Both the position numbers and the translations under genes were made by a program. Source: Streptomyces omiyaensis (GTDB lineage Bacteria; Actinomycetota; Actinomycetes; Streptomycetales; Streptomycetaceae). Taken from it: DNA of 64,000 bases. Positions 1 to 8,967 of the stretch are shown piece after piece (the stretch's first letter is position 1; each line of letters opens with the position of its first letter). The stretch lies in contig NZ_BMVV01000004.1 in assembly GCF_014650895.1 (NCBI RefSeq), positions 412,881 to 476,880 of the forward strand. The letters are read 5' to 3'. The notes under the pieces are model-generated. The model was not told where the DNA came from and searched no databases. It saw nothing but the letters and a program-made list of their open reading frames with translations.

Positions 1-1
1 C

Positions 2-457
2 CTCGACGGCGACGAGATCGTGTACGTCGCCCAGGTGCCGTCCAAGCACTCCATGCGGATGTTCACCGAGGTCGGCCGGCGGGTGCTGCCGCACTCCACC
101 GGCGTCGGCAAGGCGCTGCTCGCGCACACGCCGGACGACGAGGTGCGCGCGCTGCTCGGCCGCACCGGCATGCCGGCCGCGACCGAGAAGACCATCACCA
201 CGGCGGACGGCTTCCTCGCCGCGCTCGCCGCGGTCCGCGAGACGGGGTACGCCGTCGACGACAACGAGCAGGAGATAGGCGTCCGCTGCCTCGCGGTGTC
301 CGTCCCCGACTCGCCCACCGCGGCCGCCATCTCCATCTCCGGGCCGGCCGGACGGGTCACGGAGGCGGCGACGGAGAGGATCGTCCCGATCCTCCAGCAG
401 GTCGCCCGGGAGCTCTCGACCGCCCTCGCCAACACCGCCGGCAACGGTCAGGCCTGA
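2..457 (+). CDS. allR: IclR-family transcriptional regulator, C-terminal part (probable AllR)
   Basis: Only the last 151 codons are present; the 5' end lies left of the window. The segment is the IclR effector-binding domain: it starts with the strand LDGDEIVYVAQVPS, followed by the LPHSTGVGKALLAH helix and GYAVDDNEQEIGVRCLAVSV, which form the ligand pocket in this family. The N-terminal winged helix is not visible. IclR proteins bind short palindromes and release DNA when bound to small acids or ureides. The symbol rests on context: in Streptomyces coelicolor the IclR repressor AllR controls allantoin and glyoxylate genes, and the same pathway fills the next 27 kb. Family sure; identity as AllR inferred. 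Confidence 0.75.
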   Translation, partial: LDGDEIVYVAQVPSKHSMRMFTEVGRRVLPHSTGVGKALLAHTPDDEVRALLGRTGMPAATEKTITTADGFLAALAAVRETGYAVDDNEQEIGVRCLAVSVPDSPTAAAISISGPAGRVTEAATERIVPILQQVARELSTALANTAGNGQA

Positions 458-855
458 CCCCGGCCGCCACGGCCTCCCGCACCGCCCCGCCGCACCCGTG
501 GCGGGGCGGTCCGCGTTCCCGGGCGGTCCGCGTCCCCAAACGGCGGGCGGGGAGGGCCGGCCGGCGCTCAGCGCCCGTCGAGGAGGCCGGCGATCCGTGC
601 GTACAGACCGAGCGGCGGCCGGAGCTCCGGCCGGCGGCCGGCGGCCTCGGCGGCGAGCTCCCGGCTCCAGGCCCAGCTCCTCCGGGCCGCCGCGCGCAGC
701 TCGGGTCCGTGGGCGGCGGCGGTCGTCGCGGCGCCGCACCCGCTTTTCCGGGTCCGCCGCCCGCCGCCGCCCGCCGCCGGCGAACGCCCGGCAGCGGGCG
801 GGACGGGCCGGCGACAGCCGGACCGCGCGGCCCGGGGCGGCCGGCAGGGGCCGGG
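458..855. other. Intergenic region without a convincing gene
   Basis: About 400 bases between the IclR-type gene and the convergent ABC transporter gene. It is extremely GC-rich. A minus-strand reading frame ending at 568-570 gives a weakly protein-like tail (GLYARIAGLLDGR) but decays into Arg/Gly/Pro runs upstream and has no usable start. I call no gene and no clear terminator here. Confidence 0.4.
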
Positions 856-1542
856 TCAGGCGACGGGGGCCGGGTCGGCCGAGAGGCGGCCGTCCTCGAC
901 CGTCGCCACCCGGTCCGCCGCCGCCAGGTGGGAGCGGTCGTGGGTCACGAGCACCGTGGCCGTCCCCCGGTCCCGCGTCAGGGCGGCGAGGAGCGCGACG
1001 ACCGCCGCGCCCCGCTCGTGGTCGAGCGCGCTCGTGGGCTCGTCGACCAGGAGCACGGCCGGCTCGTTCATGAGCGCCCGCGCGATGTTGACGCGCTGGC
1101 GCTGGCCGCCGGAGAGCTGGTGCGGCCGGCGGCCGGCCCGGTCCGCGAGGCCGACCGCGTCGAGCAGCTCCATGGCCCGGGCGCGCACCGGCGCGGGCGG
1201 ACGCCCGGAGAGGTGGGCCATGACCTGGAGCTGTTCGACCGCCGTCAGCGAGGGCAGCAGGTTCGGCTGCTGGAAGACGATCCCGAGGGAGGTGCGGCGC
1301 AGGGCCGCCCGCCCCGCCGCGTCGAGCCCCGCCGTGTCCGTGCCGGCGACGACGACCCGCCCCCGGTCGGGGGTCACGAGGGTCGCGGCGACGGCGAGCA
1401 GGCTGGACTTGCCGGAGCCGGAGGGGCCGACGACGGCCGTGAGGCGGCCGGGCGGGACGGTGAGGGAGACGGCGTCGAGCGCCGTGAGCCGTCCGTCGCC
1501 GTCCGGGTAGGTGAGGGTGACGGCGTCGAGTTCGAGGCTCAT
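856..1542 (-). CDS. ABC transporter ATP-binding protein, MacB/LolD type
   Basis: A 228-residue nucleotide-binding subunit of the usual LolD/MacB size. Walker A is GPSGSGKSS (residues 39-47), the Q-loop follows at IVFQQPN, the signature LSGGQ is at 143-147, and Walker B ends in LLVDEP with D167/E168. It powers the FtsX-type permease encoded immediately upstream: this gene's ATG overlaps the permease stop by 4 bases (1539-1542), so the two are translationally coupled. Such pairs export peptides, lipoproteins or drugs or act on the envelope; the substrate cannot be read from the sequence. The pair diverges from a two-component system that may control it. Confidence 0.92.
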   Translation of the reverse strand: MSLELDAVTLTYPDGDGRLTALDAVSLTVPPGRLTAVVGPSGSGKSSLLAVAATLVTPDRGRVVVAGTDTAGLDAAGRAALRRTSLGIVFQQPNLLPSLTAVEQLQVMAHLSGRPPAPVRARAMELLDAVGLADRAGRRPHQLSGGQRQRVNIARALMNEPAVLLVDEPTSALDHERGAAVVALLAALTRDRGTATVLVTHDRSHLAAADRVATVEDGRLSADPAPVA

Positions 1543-2612
1543 CGGACGCTCCCGAGCGCGGTGAGGGGGTCGACGGCGGTGATCCGCCGGATGGACAGGG
1601 CGGAGCCGATCGCGCCGAGCACGATGAGGACGCCGGCGGGCCCGAGCACGGTCAGCGGCGCGAGGACGAAGGGCACGTTCCCGCCGCTGACCAGCGCGCC
1701 GATGCCGAGGGCGAGGCCGGTGCCGAGCAGCGTGCCCGTCACCAGCATCAGGACCGCCTGCCCCAGCGCGTCGCGCAGCAGGTAGGACGTGGAGGCGCCG
1801 AGCGCCTTGAGGACGGCGACGTCACCGCTGCGCTGGATGGTCCAGACGGTGAAGAAGGCGCCTATGACCAGTGCGGAGATCGCGAAGAGGAAGCCGCGCA
1901 TGAGCTGGAGGGAGCCGTTCTCGGCCTGGTAGGACCCGAGGGCGGTGAGCGCGTCGTCCACGGTCCGCGCCTCCGTGCCGGCGGCCGTGTCGCCCGCCGC
2001 CCAGTCGGCGTCGCCGCGCAGCGCGACGACGGTGGCCTGCTCCTCGGTGGTGGTGCCGCCGTGGCCGAGCCGCTGCCAGTCGTCGAGCGAGGTCCAGACG
2101 ACGGGCGTGTGGCTGTACGAGGCGTCCCCGGCGACCGCCGCGACGGTGACCTCCAGCGGGCCGAGCCGGACCGCGTCCCCGGCGCGCGCGTCGAGTTCCT
2201 CGGCGGCCGACTCGGACAGGACGGCCTTGCCGGGCGCGACGGGGGCGGGCGCGAGACCGTCGCCCGGTTCCGTGCCGAAGGCGGAGACGGCGGCGGTCCG
2301 CTCCCCCGCGACCGCGTTGAGGGTGCGGATGCCGAGCGGCGCCGCCGCGCTCACCCCGGGGCGCCCGGCCCAGGCGGTCCACTGCTCCTCGGTCACCGTC
2401 GAGTCGGTGAACGAGACCGACTGCCCGGCCGGCGGGGCGGCGAAGGCGATCCGGTCGGCGGGCAGGCCGGTCACCGCGGAGACGTTCTCCCGCGCGAGTC
2501 CGGCCGTCAGCCCGGAAAGCAGCCCCACGAGCAGGGTGATCAGCACGATCACCGTGCCCATGAGGGCGAACCGCCCCTTGGCGAATCTCAGGTCTCTCCA
2601 TGCCACGAACAT
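1539..2612 (-). CDS. ABC transporter permease, FtsX/MacB family
   Basis: A 357-residue membrane protein with the MacB/FtsX layout: an N-terminal membrane helix (about residues 15-37), a large extracytoplasmic domain (about 40-230), then three C-terminal helices, the last before the conserved tail RRITAVDPLTALGSVR. The A-x-D-P-x-x-A-L end is a hallmark of FtsX-like permeases. It forms a transporter with the overlapping ATPase gene downstream. The start is the ATG at 2612, reading MFVAWRDLRFAKGRFAL. It is divergent from the histidine kinase gene, with 112 bases between the two starts. Confidence 0.9.
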   Translation of the reverse strand: MFVAWRDLRFAKGRFALMGTVIVLITLLVGLLSGLTAGLARENVSAVTGLPADRIAFAAPPAGQSVSFTDSTVTEEQWTAWAGRPGVSAAAPLGIRTLNAVAGERTAAVSAFGTEPGDGLAPAPVAPGKAVLSESAAEELDARAGDAVRLGPLEVTVAAVAGDASYSHTPVVWTSLDDWQRLGHGGTTTEEQATVVALRGDADWAAGDTAAGTEARTVDDALTALGSYQAENGSLQLMRGFLFAISALVIGAFFTVWTIQRSGDVAVLKALGASTSYLLRDALGQAVLMLVTGTLLGTGLALGIGALVSGGNVPFVLAPLTVLGPAGVLIVLGAIGSALSIRRITAVDPLTALGSVR

Positions 2613-2709
2613 GGGACCCAGCCTGCTGTCGGCGGCCCCTTCCGGGCATCGCGCCGCGGATGGCTCCCTCCTCGAACTTTCGGTTGAGTCCGGATCGCCG
2701 GCTCCTGTC

Positions 2710-2715
2710 TACGCT
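2710..2715 (+). promoter_or_regulatory. Candidate -10 box of the histidine kinase gene
   Basis: TACGCT (TAnnnT type) ends 9 bases before the ATG at 2725, the spacing expected of a leaderless transcript. A weak TTGAGT at 2684-2689 is 20 bases upstream, a long spacer. No ribosome site is visible, which also suits leaderless initiation. Inference only. Confidence 0.3.
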
Positions 2716-2724
2716 GGTGGGGTC

Positions 2725-3888
2725 ATGCATCCGCGTTCCCTCACCCCCGTGCTCCGCGTCCTGCGCGTCTGTCTGCACCTCCTGACGGGCGGCCTGCTGG
2801 TGCTCGCCGCGGTCCGCGCCCCCTCCGCCGCGGGCACGGCCCTCGCCGTCCTCACCGGGGCGGTGTACGCGGCCGGGGCCCGGCTCCCCTCCGTGCGGGA
2901 GTCGCAGCGGGCCGCGGCCTGCTGGCTGGCGGTGCTGGGGGCGTCCTGGCTGGCGCTGCTGTGGACGACGCCGGAGGCCCTGTGGGTGGCCTTCCCGCTG
3001 TACTTCCTCCAGCTGCACCTGCTGCCGGTCCGCTGGGCGCTGCCGGTGGTCGCGCTGACGGCGGGCGCCGCGATCGGCTCGTACGTGGGCCACGGCGCCG
3101 CGCTGAACCCGGGGGTCTTCATCGGGCCGCTGCTCGGGGGCGCGGTGGCGGTGGCGACCGTCCTCGGCTACCAGGCGCTGTACCGGGAGAGCGAGCGGCG
3201 CCGGCGGCTGATCGAGGAGCTGATCGCCACGCGGACGGAGCTGGCGGCGGCGGAGCGGCACGCGGGGACGCTGGCCGAGCGGGAGCGGCTGGCCCGGGAG
3301 ATCCACGACACGCTCGCGCAGGGGCTGTCGTCGATCCAGCTGCTGCTGCGGGCGGCCGAGCGGGCGCTGCCCGAGGGTTCCCCCGCGGCCGGGCACATCG
3401 ACCGGGCGCGGCAGGCCGCGCAGGACAATCTGGCGGAGGCGCGCCGGTTCGTGCGGGCGCTGACGCCTCCGGATCTGGAGCGGGGGTCGCTGGCGGCGGC
3501 CCTGGAGCGGCTGTGCGAGCCGGGCGCGGGGCCGCGGGCGCGGTTCTCGGTGAGCGGGACGCCGGTGGAGCTGCCGACGCCGTACGAGGTCGCGCTGCTG
3601 CGGATCGCGCAGTCGGCGCTGGGGAACACGGTGCGGCACGCGGCCGCGGAGCGGGCGGAGATCACCCTGTCGTTCATGGAGGACGCGGTGGCGCTGGACG
3701 TCGTGGACGACGGGAGGGGTTTCGAGCCGGAGGGGGTGCGGGGGTCGGTGGACGGCGGCGGCTTCGGACTGCCGGCGATGCGGTCGCGGGCGGAGTCGCT
3801 GGGCGGCACCCTCACGGTCGAGTCGGCGCCGGGGCAGGGCACGGCCGTCGCGGTCACCCTGCCGCTGCCCGCGGGAGGTGCCCGGTGA
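2725..3888 (+). CDS. Sensor histidine kinase, NarL-partner (HisKA_3) type
   Basis: A 387-residue kinase. Residues about 8-150 hold several hydrophobic helices and little extracellular sequence, so the sensor is probably intramembrane. A short coiled linker leads to the phospho-acceptor motif REIHDTLAQGLSS with His194. The GHKL ATPase domain follows: N-box NTVRHAA, G1 DDGRGFEP, G2 GGGFGLPAMRSRA, and a final GQGTAVAVTLPLP. The start is the ATG at 2725; longer upstream readings are Pro/Ser-rich and antisense to the permease. The stop overlaps the response regulator's GTG by 4 bases, so both are co-translated. It may sense envelope stress or the ABC substrate; the signal is unknown. Confidence 0.92.
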   Translation: MHPRSLTPVLRVLRVCLHLLTGGLLVLAAVRAPSAAGTALAVLTGAVYAAGARLPSVRESQRAAACWLAVLGASWLALLWTTPEALWVAFPLYFLQLHLLPVRWALPVVALTAGAAIGSYVGHGAALNPGVFIGPLLGGAVAVATVLGYQALYRESERRRRLIEELIATRTELAAAERHAGTLAERERLAREIHDTLAQGLSSIQLLLRAAERALPEGSPAAGHIDRARQAAQDNLAEARRFVRALTPPDLERGSLAAALERLCEPGAGPRARFSVSGTPVELPTPYEVALLRIAQSALGNTVRHAAAERAEITLSFMEDAVALDVVDDGRGFEPEGVRGSVDGGGFGLPAMRSRAESLGGTLTVESAPGQGTAVAVTLPLPAGGAR

Positions 3889-4523
3889 CGGCTCCCGGGA
3901 CGGTCCGGCTGCTGCTCGCCGACGACCATCCGGTGGTACGGGCGGGGCTGCGCGCGGTCCTGGACACCGAGCCGGGCCTCACCGTGGTCGGCGAGGCGGC
4001 GACGGCGGAGCGCGCGGTGGAGCTGGCGGCGGCCGGGGGGGTCGACGTGGTCCTGATGGACCTCCAGTTCGGCGCGGGGATGCACGGGTCGGAGGCGACG
4101 GCGGCGATCACGCGGGTGCCGGGCGGCCCGCGGGTCCTGGTGCTGACGACGTACGACACCGACGCGGACATCCTGGCGGCGGTGGAGGCCGGGGCCTCGG
4201 GGTACCTGCTGAAGGACGCGCCGCCGGAGGAGCTGGCGGCGGCGGTGCGGACGGCGGCGGCCGGCCAGTCGGCACTGGCGCCGGCGGTGGCGTACCGGCT
4301 GATGGACCGGATGCGGACGCCCGCGGAGGCGCTGACCAAGCGGGAGCTGGAGGTGCTCCAGCTGGTCGGCGAGGGGCTGTCGAACCAGCAGATCAGCAAG
4401 GTGCTCTTCCTCAGCCAGGCGACGGTCAAGTCCCATCTGGTGCACGTCTTCGCGAAGCTGGGGGTGGACTCGCGGACGGCCGCGGTGGCCGTCGCCCGCG
4501 AGCGGCGCCTGATCCGGCGCTGA
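3885..4523 (+). CDS. Response regulator, NarL/FixJ (LuxR-HTH) family
   Basis: A 212-residue two-domain regulator. The receiver domain starts LLLADDHPVVRAGL (acidic pair and its helix), has phospho-acceptor Asp59 in VVLMDLQ, the conserved Thr region VLTTYDT and Lys in GYLLKDAP. The C-terminal LuxR-type HTH runs from LTKRELEVLQLVGEGLSNQ to VKSHLVHVFAKLGVDSRTAAV. It uses GTG at 3885, overlapping the kinase stop as GTGA. It is the cognate regulator of the kinase upstream and plausibly controls the divergent ABC exporter genes; no operator could be assigned. Confidence 0.93.
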   Translation: MTAPGTVRLLLADDHPVVRAGLRAVLDTEPGLTVVGEAATAERAVELAAAGGVDVVLMDLQFGAGMHGSEATAAITRVPGGPRVLVLTTYDTDADILAAVEAGASGYLLKDAPPEELAAAVRTAAAGQSALAPAVAYRLMDRMRTPAEALTKRELEVLQLVGEGLSNQQISKVLFLSQATVKSHLVHVFAKLGVDSRTAAVAVARERRLIRR

Positions 4524-4558
4524 GGCCCAGGAGGACGGGCCCGCCGGGCCGCCGGGGC

Positions 4559-4897
4559 TCAGGAGGACGGGCCGCCGGGCCGCTGGGGCGGCAGCGAGGG
4601 GCCGAAGAGCTCGACGGCGTGCCGGACTCCCGCCAGCCCTTCGGAGAGGGCGCTGACGGAGCCGAGCGAGCCGGCGACGAGGAGCAGGCTGCGGCGCAGC
4701 CGCCAGACCTCGGGGGCGCCGCCGGCCGCCATCGCGTCGAGCGCCGCCAGTTCGTCCTCGGCGATCCCGCGGTCGGCGAACTCCACCCGGTGTCCGGCGA
4801 GTTCGCGCCGGAGCCGGGCCACGGCGGACCGCAGTCCGGCCACCCTCGGGTCCACTGCCTCGCCGGTCACTCGCCTCTGCCCCACGCTCCGCAACAC
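4559..4897 (-). CDS. Small conserved Streptomyces protein (DUF5955-like)
   Basis: About 112 residues, soluble, mostly helical (VAGLRSAVARLRRELAGH, EVWRLRRSLLLVAGSLGSV, LAGVRHAVELF). The pattern of two Leu/Arg-rich helices, then AEDELAALDAMAAGG and a Ser-Val-Ser-Ala-Leu segment, matches a small actinobacterial family I associate with DUF5955; function unknown. An ATG at 5017 would add 40 Pro/Gly-rich residues, so I prefer the GTG at 4897. It is convergent with the response regulator; a short direct repeat (CAGGAGGACGGGCC near 4529 and 4561) surrounds the two stop codons. Confidence 0.6.
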   Translation of the reverse strand: MLRSVGQRRVTGEAVDPRVAGLRSAVARLRRELAGHRVEFADRGIAEDELAALDAMAAGGAPEVWRLRRSLLLVAGSLGSVSALSEGLAGVRHAVELFGPSLPPQRPGGPSS

Positions 4898-5045
4898 GGT
4901 CCCCCACTCCGAGACGCCCGCTCCTGGTACCCCCGGGCGGTGGTCGGGCGCCCGGAGTCGCGGGTCAGTTAACTCCTCCGGGCGCCCGGCGGGGAAGGGG
5001 CCGTGCCGCGCATTCATGCGACCGTGTCATTCCGTGTCATGCGGT

Positions 5046-5741
5046 ATGCAGTCCTCCATGACTCCGATGACCCCCGCGAACCCCGCGGCCCCCCCGACCC
5101 CCGTGACGCCCGCGGCGCCCGCGGCCCCTCCGGCACCGGGGACGCCCGTGGTCGCCGGTCTGCTGCTGGCCGCCGGCGGCGGGCGGCGGCTCGGCGGCCG
5201 GCCGAAGGCCCTGCTGCCCTACCGGGGCCGTCCGCTGGTCGAGCACGCGGTCCGGGTGCTGCGCGAGGGCGGGTGCGCGGTGGTGCACGTGGTCCTCGGC
5301 GCCTCGGCGGAGCGGGTACGGGAGCGGGCGGAGCTGTCGGGCTGCGTGGTGGTGGAGAACCCGGACTGGGCCGGCGGGATGGGCTCCTCGCTGCGGGTCG
5401 GCCTGGCCTCGCTGGCGGCGGACCCGCGCCGGGCGGACGCGGTGCTGGTCTCGCTGGTGGACCAGCCGGGCATCGGCGCGGCGGCGGTCGCCCGGGTGCG
5501 GGCGGCCGCGGCCGGGCGGCGGGACGCGCTGGCGGCGGCCTCGTACGACGGGAAGCGGGGCCATCCGGTGCTGTTCGGCGCGGACCGCTGGGCGGGCGTC
5601 GCGGCGGGCGCGGAGGGCGACCGGGGGGCGCGGGACTACCTGGCGGCGCACCGCGACGCCATCGCGCTGGTGGAGTGCGGGGACGTGGCCGAGCCCTTCG
5701 ACATCGACACGGAGGCCGATCTGTACCGGCTGGAGGGATGA
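5046..5741 (+). CDS. MobA-like NTP transferase (MocA-type)
   Basis: About 231 residues. After a Pro/Ala-rich leader the MobA/MocA nucleotide-binding motif appears: GLLLAAGGGRRLGGRPKALLPY, followed by LVEHAVRVLREGG, the DQPG motif (SLVDQPGIGAAAV) and the acceptor segment KRGHPVLFG. Enzymes of this type transfer CMP or GMP to molybdopterin; MocA matures the cofactor of xanthine dehydrogenase-type enzymes. That fits a purine-catabolism region, although no xanthine dehydrogenase gene is in view. The start is uncertain: ATG at 5016, 5046 and 5058 are all in frame and none has a good ribosome site. The Pro/Thr/Ala-rich residues before VVAGLLL are probably disordered. Confidence 0.8.
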   Translation: MQSSMTPMTPANPAAPPTPVTPAAPAAPPAPGTPVVAGLLLAAGGGRRLGGRPKALLPYRGRPLVEHAVRVLREGGCAVVHVVLGASAERVRERAELSGCVVVENPDWAGGMGSSLRVGLASLAADPRRADAVLVSLVDQPGIGAAAVARVRAAAAGRRDALAAASYDGKRGHPVLFGADRWAGVAAGAEGDRGARDYLAAHRDAIALVECGDVAEPFDIDTEADLYRLEG

Positions 5742-5819
5742 GCGGGCCCGGCTCCGGGCACCTGGAGTGAAAGGGCTGGCACCCGGAGCCATGGTCTGTC
5801 GACCCGAAGAATCTCGACA

Positions 5820-5859
5820 TCAACAAACGATTGAACTTCCACCATGAGGAAACTAATAT
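5820..5859 (+). promoter_or_regulatory. aceB promoter with TCAAC-N5-(A)TTGA operator
   Basis: A near-consensus promoter: TTGAAC (5831-5836), 17-base spacer, TAATAT (5854-5859). The inverted repeat TCAAC-AAACG-ATTGA (5820-5834) overlaps the -35 box and has one mismatch from perfect symmetry. The same 5-5-5 element lies at uraD and at the catalase gene. Bound protein would exclude RNA polymerase, so repression is likely. The leader to the aceB ATG would be about 130 bases. Confidence 0.72.
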
Positions 5860-5996
5860 CCACTGCATAGAAGCGCCTGAGCACCTGCGACGGCGCTCGC
5901 GGCCGTATCTCGGCTCCCGCGGCACTCCGTGCCGTCCGTGACGCCCGGCGGCCGCCAGGCACCGCACGCGTAGTCCGCTGAAGGAAGTGACAGTTC

Positions 5997-7619
<1,623 letters not shown>

Positions 7620-7633
7620 TCCCCCGCACCACC

Positions 7634-7693
7634 CGCGACAGGGCCCGTCCCTCCCGGCGAACGCACAGCTCCGGGGAGACGGGCCCTGTCGCG
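7634..7693 (+). terminator. Terminator hairpin after aceB
   Basis: A perfect 16-base inverted repeat: CGCGACAGGGCCCGTC at 7634-7649 and its complement at 7678-7693, with a 28-base loop that can itself pair (CTCCCGG/CCGGGGAG). It lies 14 bases after the stop codon. There is no T-run, as is common for Streptomyces terminators. Confidence 0.8.
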
Positions 7694-7821
7694 TCACAGG
7701 CGACGTGACGCAACCGAGATATGCAGCTACCTAGCGGTAATAAGACGCGCCGTGCGAGATTCCGCCATGCCACCGGCCGGCGGCCGTCCCCCACGTCACT
7801 GCGCACCGCAGGAGCACAGCC

Positions 7822-8967
7822 ATGCCCTCGACCCCCCACCGCGCGCTGCGCGCGTTCCTGGCACTGTGTACCGCCGCCGGACTGGCCTCCGTCGCCGCTC
7901 CCCCCGCCCAGGCCGCCCCCGGCACCGGGCCGACCGCCGTCGTCGCCATGGGCGACAGCTACATCTCCGGCGAGGCCGGCCGCTGGCTCGGCAACAGCCT
8001 GACGAACTCCGGGAGCCGCGACGGCACCGACCGCGCCTGGACGGGCAGCGGCCACGACCCCTCCCGGGTGTACGGCTCCACCGCCGGCGGCTGCCACCGC
8101 TCGGACGTCTCCGAGGTGCGCAGCGCGGGCCCGGTCGCCGCGGCCCTCGTCAACCTCGCCTGCTCCGGCGCCACCGCGCAGAACGTCTTCCGCGCCTCCC
8201 GGGGCGGCACGGCCTTCAAGGGCGAGGCCCCGCAGGCCGACCGGCTGGCCGAGGTCGCGGCCTCGCACGACGTGGAGCTGATCGCCCTCTCCGTCGGGGG
8301 CAACGACCTCGGCTTCGCCGACATCATCACCACCTGCGCGACCGACTACATCGTCTGGTACTCGTACTGCCACGACGACCAGCAGGCCGAGGTCGACGCG
8401 CGGATCGACACCGCCATGGCCGCCGTCGGCAAGGCCGTCGACGAGATCCGGGCCGTGATGACGGGCGCGGGCTACGCCGCCTCCGACTACCGGATCGTGC
8501 TCCAGTCCTACCCCTCGCCGATCCCCCGCGCGGCCGAGAACCGCTACCCGGAGTCCGGCTGGTCCCGGACGAACACCGGCGGCTGCCCCTTCTGGAACAA
8601 GGACGCCGACTGGGCGCGGGACTCCCTCGTGCCGCAGCTCTCCGACCGGCTGCGGCAGGTCGCCGTGGCCAAGGGCGCGCAGTTCCTGGACCTGCGGGAC
8701 GCCCTCCAGGGGCGCGAGGTGTGCGCGAAGGCGAGCCGCCAGGTGACGGCTTCGCTGCCCGCGTCGGGGGCGTCGAGCGAGTGGGCGCGGTGGATCGACA
8801 GCCAGAGCACCCAGGGCCTGGTGCAGGAGTCGATGCACCCCAACGCCTACGGCCAGCAGGCCCTCGGGCGCTGCCTGGCGCTGGTCCACGCCGTCCCGTC
8901 GGGCCACCGGGCCTGCCGGAACACGGCGGGCGCGGGCCCCTCGGGGATGTACCTCACGGCAGGCTGA
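7822..8967 (+). CDS. Secreted SGNH/GDSL-family hydrolase (lipase/esterase-like)
   Basis: A 381-residue protein with a Sec signal peptide (positive N-terminus, hydrophobic core about 10-28, cleavage near AQAAPG). SGNH blocks are clear: block I MGDSYISGEAGRW with the nucleophile Ser, block III SVGGNDLGFAD with the oxyanion Asn, and block V SMHPNAYGQQALG with the catalytic His. Paired cysteines suggest an extracellular, disulfide-bonded enzyme. It probably hydrolyses ester or lipid substrates outside the cell. The sequence GCAGGAG precedes the ATG. The last 14 bases overlap the convergent gene. No functional link to the purine genes is apparent. Confidence 0.9.
   Translation: MPSTPHRALRAFLALCTAAGLASVAAPPAQAAPGTGPTAVVAMGDSYISGEAGRWLGNSLTNSGSRDGTDRAWTGSGHDPSRVYGSTAGGCHRSDVSEVRSAGPVAAALVNLACSGATAQNVFRASRGGTAFKGEAPQADRLAEVAASHDVELIALSVGGNDLGFADIITTCATDYIVWYSYCHDDQQAEVDARIDTAMAAVGKAVDEIRAVMTGAGYAASDYRIVLQSYPSPIPRAAENRYPESGWSRTNTGGCPFWNKDADWARDSLVPQLSDRLRQVAVAKGAQFLDLRDALQGREVCAKASRQVTASLPASGASSEWARWIDSQSTQGLVQESMHPNAYGQQALGRCLALVHAVPSGHRACRNTAGAGPSGMYLTAG

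Noticed and set aside
568..840. Possible minus-strand C-terminal protein fragment
   Set aside because: Only about 60 residues look protein-like, upstream turns into Gly/Arg/Pro runs and no start is found.
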